Shown: positions 1 through 5,325 of the stretch, piece by piece
Position numbering within the stretch: position 1 is the stretch's first letter
Layout of the letters: the number at the start of each line of letters is the position of its first letter
Notes under the pieces: model-generated
Told to the model about the DNA's origin: nothing
Databases searched by the model: none
What the model saw: only the letters and a program-made list of their open reading frames with translations
Position numbers and translations under genes: made by a program
Assembly (NCBI GenBank): GCA_023388555.1
Contig: JAEWGA010000043.1
Span: 1 to 6,437, forward strand
Reading direction: 5' to 3'
Source: Bacteroidota bacterium
GTDB taxonomy: Bacteria; Bacteroidota; Bacteroidia; Bacteroidales; Porphyromonadaceae
Length of the DNA stretch: 6,437 bases

Positions 1-1544
1 AGGAACATACCTGCTATTGAAGCGGCATTCTCAAGAGCTACACGCGACACCTTAGCAGGGTCTATAACCCCCGACTCGTAAAGGTTCTCAAAGCTATCGG
101 TACGAGCATTGTAGCCAAAGTCATCGGCAGCCTCTTTCACTTTTTGTACAATAACAGCGCCCTCTTTCCCGGCATTAGCCACAATTTGGCGCAAGGGTTC
201 TTCAATAGCGCGCTTCACTATTTCAATACCTGTATTTTCATCCTCGTTAGCACCTTTAAGCCCGTCGAGTGCTTTAATAGCACGGATGTAAGCTATACCA
301 CCACCTGGAACAGTACCTTCTTCAACGGCGGCACGGGTAGCACTTAATGCATCTTCCACGCGGTCTTTTTTCTCCTTCATTTCCACTTCCGAGGGAGCAC
401 CCACATGCAACACAGCTACACCACCGGCAAGTTTTGCCATACGTTCTTGTAGTTTTTCGCGGTCGTAGTCCGATGTTGTTGCTTCTATTTGAGCTTTTAT
501 TTGCTGAACACGCTCATCGATTGTAGCTTTTTGGCCGCCACCATTTACAATAGTGGTGTTATCCTTGTCCACGGTGATTTTTTCGGCAGTACCTAACATG
601 TCGAGTGTTGTTTGGTCCAATTTAAGGCCTTTTTCTTCGGAAACAACCACACCACCTGTCAGGATAGCGATATCCTCCAACATAGCTTTTCTGCGGTCGC
701 CAAAGCCAGGAGCTTTAACAGCACAAATCTTGAGGGAGCCACGCAAACGGTTAACCACGAGGGTTGCCAATGCTTCACTCTCGATATCCTCAGCAATAAT
801 CATTAAAGGGCGTCCTGTTTGAACAACCTGTTCCAATACGGGGAGGAACTCTTTAAGTGTTCCAATTTTTTTATCGTACAGCAGGATATAAGGGTTCTCC
901 AGCTCCACAGTCATTTTATTGGTATTGGTTACGAAGTAAGGAGATATGTACCCCCTATCAAACTGCATACCCTCTACAATATCCACTGTTGTTTCCAGTC
1001 CTTTGGCTTCCTCAACGGTTATAACGCCCTCTTTTTTCACCTTTTTCATTGCCTCGGCAATTAGGGCACCTATTGTTTCGTCACCGTTGGCCGATATTTT
1101 GGCTACGTGTTCTATCTTCTTAAAGTCGTCTCCCACCTCTACAGCTTGTTCGCGCAGGTTTGCAACAACTTTTTCCACAGCTTTATCTATACCTCTTTTC
1201 AGGTCCATTGGGCTGGCACCGGCGGCTACATTCTTAAGGCCAACGTTAATAATGGCTTGGGCCAGAACGGTAGCGGTAGTGGTACCGTCACCAGCATCGT
1301 CGTTGGTTTTAGAAGCCACCTCGCGCACCAACTGAGCGCCCATATTTTCAAACGGGTCTTTCAGCTGTACTTCACGGGCTACGGACACACCGTCTTTAGT
1401 GATGTGAGGTGCTCCAAACTTCTTGCCCAAAATCACGTTTCTGCCCTTAGGGCCAAGGGTTACTTTAACGGCGTTAGCCAATTGGTCTACACCGCTCTTC
1501 AGCATTTCTCTTGCTTCGGTATTAAACTTTATATCTTTTGCCAT
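1..1544 (-). CDS. groEL: 60 kDa chaperonin GroEL (C-terminus cut by window edge)
   Basis: This gene encodes the large subunit of the bacterial chaperonin, a cytoplasmic double ring of fourteen subunits that folds client proteins by ATP hydrolysis under the GroES lid. I translated the reverse strand across its whole length and found one open frame of 514 complete codons with no frameshift. The N-terminus reads MAKDIKFNTEAREML. The ATP-site segment KTNDDAGDGTTTATVL lies at about residues 79-94, with Asp51 in TKDGVSV and Asp86 in GDGTT. The catalytic Asp of RVEDAL is at residue 398, as in E. coli. The apical segment GMQFDRGYISPYF and the equatorial segment EEGTVPGGG are intact. Roughly 30 residues, including the expected Gly-Met-rich tail, lie beyond the left edge. 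The ATG follows groES by 46 bases with no evident Shine-Dalgarno sequence, so the two are almost certainly co-transcribed. Identification is essentially certain. Confidence 0.99.
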   Translation of the reverse strand, partial: MAKDIKFNTEAREMLKSGVDQLANAVKVTLGPKGRNVILGKKFGAPHITKDGVSVAREVQLKDPFENMGAQLVREVASKTNDDAGDGTTTATVLAQAIINVGLKNVAAGASPMDLKRGIDKAVEKVVANLREQAVEVGDDFKKIEHVAKISANGDETIGALIAEAMKKVKKEGVITVEEAKGLETTVDIVEGMQFDRGYISPYFVTNTNKMTVELENPYILLYDKKIGTLKEFLPVLEQVVQTGRPLMIIAEDIESEALATLVVNRLRGSLKICAVKAPGFGDRRKAMLEDIAILTGGVVVSEEKGLKLDQTTLDMLGTAEKITVDKDNTTIVNGGGQKATIDERVQQIKAQIEATTSDYDREKLQERMAKLAGGVAVLHVGAPSEVEMKEKKDRVEDALSATRAAVEEGTVPGGGIAYIRAIKALDGLKGANEDENTGIEIVKRAIEEPLRQIVANAGKEGAVIVQKVKEAADDFGYNARTDSFENLYESGVIDPAKVSRVALENAASIAGMF

Positions 1545-1590
1545 AGTAGTATTGTATTGTTGTTATTCCGACCAGATTAATGAACAAAGC

Positions 1591-1863
1591 TTATTCAATT
1601 ACAGCCAGCACATCGCTCTGACGCATAATAAGGTATTTTTCTCCGTCTATTTCTATTTCGGTACCGGCGTACTTCCCGTACAGTACCACGTTTCCTTCAC
1701 GGAGCACCATTTCTTCATCCTTAGTACCTTGCCCTACCGCCTTCACTGTTCCTTTCAAAGGTTTTTCTTTGGCGGAGTCCGGAATAATAATACCATTAAC
1801 AGTTTTTTCTTCTGCGGCCGCAGGAGCTATTAACACTCTGTCGGCCAAAGGTTTAATACTCAT
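1591..1863 (-). CDS. groES: 10 kDa co-chaperonin GroES
   Basis: This is the co-chaperonin that forms the seven-subunit lid of the GroEL chamber. The 90-residue length is normal. It begins MSIKPLADRVLIAPA, the conserved first strands. The mobile loop that docks on GroEL is at about residues 17-34, with the hydrophobic contact GIII at 24-27 followed by PDSA. The later block VVLYGKYAGTEI is conserved, and the C-terminus LIMRQSDVLAVIE matches the usual GroES ending. The Bacteroidota-type wording KDEEMVL and YGKYAGTE supports the taxonomic placement. It is the first gene of groES-groEL, with 46 bases between the two. Its start is an ATG at 1863, preceded by AT-rich sequence without a clear ribosome binding site. 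It should be heat-inducible by family precedent, but no known heat-shock operator is recognisable upstream. Confidence 0.98.
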   Translation of the reverse strand: MSIKPLADRVLIAPAAAEEKTVNGIIIPDSAKEKPLKGTVKAVGQGTKDEEMVLREGNVVLYGKYAGTEIEIDGEKYLIMRQSDVLAVIE

Positions 1864-1940
1864 AATCAGTTCCAGATTAGTTTGGTTGATATGTTTGTTT
1901 TGTTTCTCTTCTCAATATCCGAAGGTATAAACCCTCGGTG

Positions 1941-1968
1941 CAATCTATTATAAAAGTATGCCAACCAA
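1941..1968 (-). promoter_or_regulatory. Possible Bacteroidota-type promoter of groES-groEL
   Basis: On the minus strand, TTG at 1968-1966 is followed after 18 bases by TAGATTG at 1947-1941. This resembles, imperfectly, the Bacteroidota housekeeping promoter (TTTG about 19-21 bases before TAnnTTTG). The segment between contains TATAAT, but no properly spaced sigma-70 -35 element goes with it. Transcription from here would leave a leader of about 70 bases before groES. A promoter somewhere in 1864-2220 is expected because a terminator lies at 2221-2287. This exact site is tentative. Confidence 0.3.
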
Positions 1969-2006
1969 CACGGGCGACAATTATTCACCTGGCAAACCCC
2001 ACTACT

Positions 2007-2025
2007 TTGTCAGTACGAGTGACAA
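2007..2025. repeat. Inverted repeat TTGTCA-N7-TGACAA upstream of groES
   Basis: Perfect 6-base arms at 2007-2012 and 2020-2025 are separated by GTACGAG. The site lies about 145-165 bases upstream of the groES start and upstream of the candidate promoter. Its symmetry fits a dimeric regulator, but it does not match CIRCE, the HrcA operator (TTAGCACTC-N9-GAGTGCTAA), and six-base arms can arise by chance. Whether it is functional is unknown. Confidence 0.3.
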
Positions 2026-2039
2026 TATTGCACTTTCCC

Positions 2040-2120
2040 CTACTCTTCTAAGGAGGAGGTAACATAAAAAGCGTCCACACACCACATAGCCATACTATCA
2101 CCTGTCAAGGTCTTCACCAT
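2040..2120 (-). CDS. Possible small ORF, 26 residues, unknown function
   Basis: On the minus strand an ATG at 2120 opens 26 codons ending in TAG at 2042-2040. The peptide starts MVKTLTGDSMAMW and ends DAFYVTSSLEE. It has no signal peptide or membrane segment, and I do not recognise it as a named family. The same frame stays open for six more codons upstream of the ATG (H-N-G-L-R-Q) before a stop. No ribosome binding site is evident. Its composition is protein-like rather than AT-rich noise, but an ORF this short easily occurs by chance. It could instead be part of a nucleotide-level repeat or a remnant of a larger gene. It sits between the propeller-cluster terminator and the groES promoter region, so it would need its own transcription or a longer groES leader. 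Confidence 0.25.
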   Translation of the reverse strand: MVKTLTGDSMAMWCVDAFYVTSSLEE

Positions 2121-2156
2121 CTGGCGTAACCCATTATGTTACCAATGTGTGTTGAC
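2059..2156. repeat. Two interleaved inverted-repeat pairs
   Basis: GGTAACATAA at 2059-2068 is exactly complementary in reverse to TTATGTTACC at 2134-2143. GTCCACACAC at 2073-2082 matches, at 9 of 10 bases, the reverse complement of GTGTGTTGAC at 2147-2156. The arms come in the order A, B, A', B', so pairing both at once would form a pseudoknot rather than a simple hairpin. TTATGTTACC also forms a smaller local stem, GTAAC (2126-2130) with GTTAC (2138-2142), which would compete. The matches are seen directly; any function is inferred. Confidence 0.4.
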
Positions 2157-2220
2157 AAGTTTTCAGGTCTGGCACTTGCCCCAAAGGCAAACAAGCGGGG
2201 GGAGCAATCAACGCATCGCA

Positions 2221-2287
2221 ACAAAAACAAAGCGCGCATAACAAAGGTCCATTAGCATTATAGCTACGGCTTTTATGTTATGCGCGC
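2221..2287 (-). terminator. Rho-independent terminator of the propeller cluster
   Basis: In the minus direction, GCGCGCATAACA (2287-2276) pairs perfectly over 12 bases with TGTTATGCGCGC (2243-2232). It is followed at once by the T-rich run TTTGTTTTTGT (2231-2221). The 32-base loop is long and contains its own small stem, TAGC with GCTA (2264-2261 with 2254-2251). Position and orientation fit the end of the transcript whose last gene stops at 2372. The GC-rich base and U-rich tail make a terminator the natural reading. Confidence 0.72.
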
Positions 2288-2291
2288 AGTT

Positions 2292-2307
2292 AAGCCTCGG
2301 AGGGCTT
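2292..2307 (-). other. Small 3'-UTR hairpin
   Basis: AAGCC and GGCTT form a five-base stem with a six-base loop (2292-2296 with 2303-2307). It lies just upstream, in the minus direction, of the main terminator stem. No U tract follows, so it is unlikely to terminate alone. It may add to the structured 3' end of the propeller transcript. Confidence 0.35.
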
Positions 2308-2325
2308 TATAGGTTAAACTGGTTA

Positions 2326-2348
2326 GCAACACCCTGCAAAGGCGTTGC
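2326..2348 (-). other. Stable hairpin just after the last propeller gene
   Basis: In the minus direction GCAACGCC (2348-2341) pairs with GGTGTTGC (2333-2326) over eight base pairs, one of them G-U, around a seven-base loop. It begins 23 bases after the stop codon ending at 2372. No U tract follows, so it looks more like a 3' stability or processing hairpin than a terminator. The G-U pair means pairing is better in the minus-strand transcript than in the plus-strand one. Confidence 0.45.
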
Positions 2349-2371
2349 AAAGCAGCCCTTCTTAAAAAGGA

Positions 2372-3769
2372 TTACTTGTAGGGCACCAACGATAGTAACG
2401 ATATACGCTTAGGATACTCTATCTTGTTTTTTAAGGTAGGTGCTTCACCAGCAATATCGTACACTAAAATGTAGTTTTCATTGTTTTGGGTTGTTGGATT
2501 AACGCCCGTAACGGGTACATACATCAGGTGCTTCACTGTATCTATTACTGGATAAGCTGTTATTTGGCATTTTTTGGAAAGCTCGCGGTACTCTTTAGCT
2601 GTAGCTGTTGTTACACCCGCCACAGCCAAAGCAGGACGAATGTAGTTTTTAGTTACAGCATATTGTTTTTGCGGGTCTATCCTACTAATAACACAAGTAG
2701 AGCCTACGGCAGCGCTGTGTGCATTACGAGCGTGGTACAAATAGCGCTCGTCCTGGAATACACCTGTATGTCCGTAATAGTCGCGTAGCATTGGCAAACC
2801 TATTTTCCCCGACTCCAAAAGAGCGAAGTTATTAGCATCGATAACCGTGATGTTAGCCTCACCAGGCGTAGGAGAAAGCACCGTTGTTATAATACCAATC
2901 TTACGGTTGTCGAACGTAAATATTTTAGTAATAAAGTCGCTTGGTAAGGTTTTGTTATCCTGCTCGGTAATAGTTTCCGGGTTCTGTTTTTTCCGGATAG
3001 CCAACGAGTCCAAATTAATTTTCACAAGTCCTATATGAGCCCCATAAAAACCTGTTTCCACCATAAACAAGTTTCGGCCAGCCAAAATAGGGGCCGTTAC
3101 TTTGTTAGCCAGGTCGTGGTCCTGGTTGGTTTTATTATTCAGGTCGTAAGTGTTTTTAATAAGGGTGGCGTTGTAATCCTTATCCTTTGCTGCTATATCG
3201 AAGAATACGGGGGCTGTGGCATAAATAACCACAGTGTCGGGAGATACCACATGGCACACCTCGGGAGCTCGCTGTGGAGGGAAGGGGTCCTTTAAGTTTG
3301 TAGAAACGAACTCACGTTTAATACGTATATCGTTCCGCCTGAAGGTTTGCTCTTTAACCAATGTCTCAGCGTTTAGTATGGTTAGCATCCCATCGTACCG
3401 GTTCAGGTGTTCGCCTTCTCCCGAGTAGGTTTTGTCGTTAACCAACAAATAAAATTTATCCTTGTAGAACTTTATATCCACAGGCTCGCACGGGAGGTCG
3501 GAGCCATTTATTTCTTTGTAAATATTCTTCTTCAACGGGGCTTCGGCATCGGGCGCCATATAGTCCATATACCCAGGGTCAAAAGTACTGAACCCCTCGG
3601 AGAAGATTAAAAGCCCGCCCCCTTTGGCGTATCCATTTCGTGAGGTAATAGCATCGGGGGTGTTACCCGAGGGGTTATCTGGTTTTTTAGGGCGTTGCGA
3701 AGGTGATCCATCGCAACTGTAAAAAGCTAACGCTACGGTTAACCCCATAAGGAAGTTAAAAACTTTCAT
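2372..3769 (-). CDS. YncE/DUF5074-like beta-propeller lipoprotein, diverged member
   Basis: This encodes a 465-residue predicted lipoprotein. The N-terminus MKVFNFLMGLTVALAFYSC is a short lipoprotein signal peptide with the acylated cysteine at residue 19. A Pro/Ser/Asn-rich linker (about 20-45) follows. The body, from GLLIFSEG at 52-59, has repeated short beta-strand blocks suggesting propeller blades: FYKDKFYLLVND (101-112), MLTILNAETL (128-137) and, near the end, NYILVYDI. These blocks align with the neighbouring gene's GLIVLSEGNMG, YEGEFYII and LIVVDAETM, so the two are paralogues. This copy is the more diverged, lacks the GNMG motif and has extra cysteines (for example residue 94). It starts 27 bases after the preceding stop codon begins to clear, with only 24 bases between the genes, and is probably co-transcribed. 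No Shine-Dalgarno is visible. Anchoring in the outer membrane and ligand binding are inferred from family members; the ligand is unknown. Confidence 0.8.
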   Translation of the reverse strand: MKVFNFLMGLTVALAFYSCDGSPSQRPKKPDNPSGNTPDAITSRNGYAKGGGLLIFSEGFSTFDPGYMDYMAPDAEAPLKKNIYKEINGSDLPCEPVDIKFYKDKFYLLVNDKTYSGEGEHLNRYDGMLTILNAETLVKEQTFRRNDIRIKREFVSTNLKDPFPPQRAPEVCHVVSPDTVVIYATAPVFFDIAAKDKDYNATLIKNTYDLNNKTNQDHDLANKVTAPILAGRNLFMVETGFYGAHIGLVKINLDSLAIRKKQNPETITEQDNKTLPSDFITKIFTFDNRKIGIITTVLSPTPGEANITVIDANNFALLESGKIGLPMLRDYYGHTGVFQDERYLYHARNAHSAAVGSTCVISRIDPQKQYAVTKNYIRPALAVAGVTTATAKEYRELSKKCQITAYPVIDTVKHLMYVPVTGVNPTTQNNENYILVYDIAGEAPTLKNKIEYPKRISLLSLVPYK

Positions 3770-3793
3770 AATGTAAAAACGGAATTGTTATGC

Positions 3794-5224
3794 TTATTTT
3801 TCTGATTTACGTGTTCCTTTGGGTGCAAAATAGCGGGCTGTAAAACGAGTATAGCCCAGGTGTTGTTTCACCGTTGGAGGGGTTGCCTGGGTGTTTAAGC
3901 ACCACAATATATTATTGTGCCACAAAGCATATGAAGGGAAAGAGGTTGCGTACAATAGCTTGGTTAGGGGGTGTACAAATAGGCCATTATATACAACCCC
4001 TACATACGTGTTGGGGTCGTAACTTTGCAGGTTGTAGAACTTTTCACCGTAAGCCTTTGCGGGGTCTTGGGCCGTGGGGGCTTGGTTAGTATTGAAGTTG
4101 AGGCAATAAATTTGGAATTTTTCTGTTTTATCGCCAAAGAAGTACACCTTGTTACCCTCAGCCGAGAGGCAAGAGGCATGAGTCACTGCTGAGTTGCTGG
4201 AGTAAGAGGAGATAACATTGAACACGAGCTCACCACTTACTACATCGTATCGGGCAATAGCATCGACCCCTTTAGCCAGTTTAGCAGCGAGTATTTCATC
4301 TTGGTCCATTAGTTCATCCAAATCCACGCCGAGTTTAGTGGCATCTAACACTACGTGGAACCAAATGTAGTTACCTTCACCGGCGGTATAGTCGGTAATA
4401 TGTTTGATAAGGTTAGCTTGTTGAGCTGGGAATTCTATTTTTTTGAGTAGTTCCTGCCCGTTATCGGCAACCGATAGCTCCACAAGTCCACCGCCTGCTT
4501 TTTTCAGGAAGAGGTAAGCACGCTGTTTACCGTCCACCACTTTTGTAACAATAGGTTTGTGGGTATTTACATCGGCGGGAGTTAATCCGTTCGGATAATT
4601 CAGGCTGTATAGTTTGCGAGCCTCTCTGTCCAAACGCCACAGGCTAATATTAGCAGCACTTGCACCTCCATTATATTGGGCAGCGGTGGGGTCGGACGCT
4701 ATGTATATGTGTTTACGGTCGAACACCGCAATATGAGCGCTCCAGCCGAGTTTGTAACCTTGGTCCGTAACCAATTCGTCCGCTTTAAAGGCGTCCGTTT
4801 TTTTCATAGTTTCGGCATCCACAACAATTAATTTACCATCTATATTGCTCTTGGAAAGGTCGGTTCCCATAGGGTTTCCGCTATCTCCATTTTGAGAAAT
4901 AATGTAGAACTCGCCCTCGTACTCATCTATATCTTGCGAAACATTTCCTAAGCGGTGACCATTGTTATTTCGGGCATAAATAGAGTCTTTAACCTCACCG
5001 CTGGGGGTTATGTATTGCATTATCCCCGTTTCGTTCCCCATATTACCTTCGGAAAGTACTATCAGGCCTCTTGGGTCGTTATAGCCACTTATTACTTTCT
5101 CCTCCTCCGCAGATGGAGTTCTACCTGGAAGAGGCGAGTTAATATCGTCGCATGCCACAAAATTGGTAGCCAATGCAAAGAGAGCTACCAGCAGAAAAAA
5201 ACGGGTAGACTTATTTTTTTTCAT
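3794..5224 (-). CDS. YncE/DUF5074-like beta-propeller lipoprotein
   Basis: This encodes a 476-residue predicted lipoprotein. I chose the ATG at 5224. The frame is open back to a TTG at 5233, but the ATG gives a textbook signal peptide, MKKNKSTRFFLLVALFALA, with lipobox FVAC and acylated cysteine 25 followed by two Asp. The family opening GLIVLSEGNMG is at 53-63. Then come LGNVSQDIDEYEGEFYII (92-109), LIVVDAETMKK (about 132-142), AHIAVFDRKHIYIASDP and further strand-turn blocks to the C-terminus. This is the layout of the DUF5074/YncE-like propellers of Bacteroidota. A Gly/Asn/Asp/Ser-rich insert (111-130) separates two early strands. It is the middle gene of three paralogues, with a strong hairpin in the upstream gap. 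Family relatives include surface proteins that capture nutrients for TonB-dependent receptors; the specific ligand cannot be told from this sequence. Confidence 0.83.
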   Translation of the reverse strand: MKKNKSTRFFLLVALFALATNFVACDDINSPLPGRTPSAEEEKVISGYNDPRGLIVLSEGNMGNETGIMQYITPSGEVKDSIYARNNNGHRLGNVSQDIDEYEGEFYIISQNGDSGNPMGTDLSKSNIDGKLIVVDAETMKKTDAFKADELVTDQGYKLGWSAHIAVFDRKHIYIASDPTAAQYNGGASAANISLWRLDREARKLYSLNYPNGLTPADVNTHKPIVTKVVDGKQRAYLFLKKAGGGLVELSVADNGQELLKKIEFPAQQANLIKHITDYTAGEGNYIWFHVVLDATKLGVDLDELMDQDEILAAKLAKGVDAIARYDVVSGELVFNVISSYSSNSAVTHASCLSAEGNKVYFFGDKTEKFQIYCLNFNTNQAPTAQDPAKAYGEKFYNLQSYDPNTYVGVVYNGLFVHPLTKLLYATSFPSYALWHNNILWCLNTQATPPTVKQHLGYTRFTARYFAPKGTRKSEK

Positions 5225-5258
5225 CTCGGTCAACGTTTAAATAATACACTATATCATT

Positions 5259-5305
5259 AAGGATGAGCTGGGAATATGAAGGTTTCCCAACTCATCCTTT
5301 TTTTT
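5259..5305 (+). terminator. Terminator-like hairpin facing plus, between two propeller genes
   Basis: GGATGAGCTGGGAA (5261-5274) and TTCCCAACTCATCC (5284-5297) pair over 14 positions with one mismatch around a nine-base loop, and flanking AA/TT extends the stem. On the plus strand it is followed by eight T (5298-5305), the classical terminator form. On the minus strand, the direction of all genes here, the stem is followed only by TTAATGATATAG. It would therefore be a weak terminator for the cluster, and might act as a partial attenuator or as a stabilising 3' hairpin of the upstream gene. Confidence 0.6.
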
Positions 5306-5325
5306 ATACAGCTTTGGTAAATAGC

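Larger units (their letters stand above)
1864..2371. other. 508-base intergenic stretch between propeller cluster and groES
   Basis: There is no full-size gene here on either strand. Reading in the minus direction, it holds the 3' untranslated region of the last propeller gene with hairpins (2326-2348, 2292-2307), a terminator (2221-2287), a small hairpin TTGCC-CCAAA-GGCAA (2176-2190), a possible 26-codon ORF (2040-2120) overlapping paired repeats (2059-2156), a short inverted repeat (2007-2025), a candidate promoter (1941-1968) and the groES leader. I see no tRNA, no recognisable riboswitch and no insertion sequence. Confidence 0.75.

Noticed and set aside
553..1580. Several plus-strand open frames of 80-160 codons.
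   Set aside because: They lie antisense to groEL, which is intact across its full visible length, and their translations show no recognisable domain.
2051..2060. AGGAGGAGGT on the plus strand as a ribosome binding site.
   Set aside because: No start codon and open frame follow at a suitable distance. On the minus strand the bases are Thr-Ser-Ser codons of the small ORF.
2176..2200. TTGCC-CCAAA-GGCAA hairpin with nearby CCCC and GGGG as a terminator or tRNA arm.
   Set aside because: The stem is only five bases, no T run follows on either strand, and no tRNA cloverleaf can be built around it.
1864..2371. Insertion-sequence remnant or CRISPR array in the long intergenic stretch.
   Set aside because: The inverted arms are interleaved rather than terminal, there is no transposase fragment, and no regularly spaced direct repeats are present.
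2486..4089. Plus-strand open frames opposite the two complete propeller genes.
   Set aside because: They are shadows of the coherent minus-strand lipoprotein genes and carry no family motif.
5225..5233. TTG at 5233 as the start of the middle propeller gene.
   Set aside because: The ATG nine bases downstream gives a standard Lys-rich lipoprotein signal peptide and needs no rare start codon.
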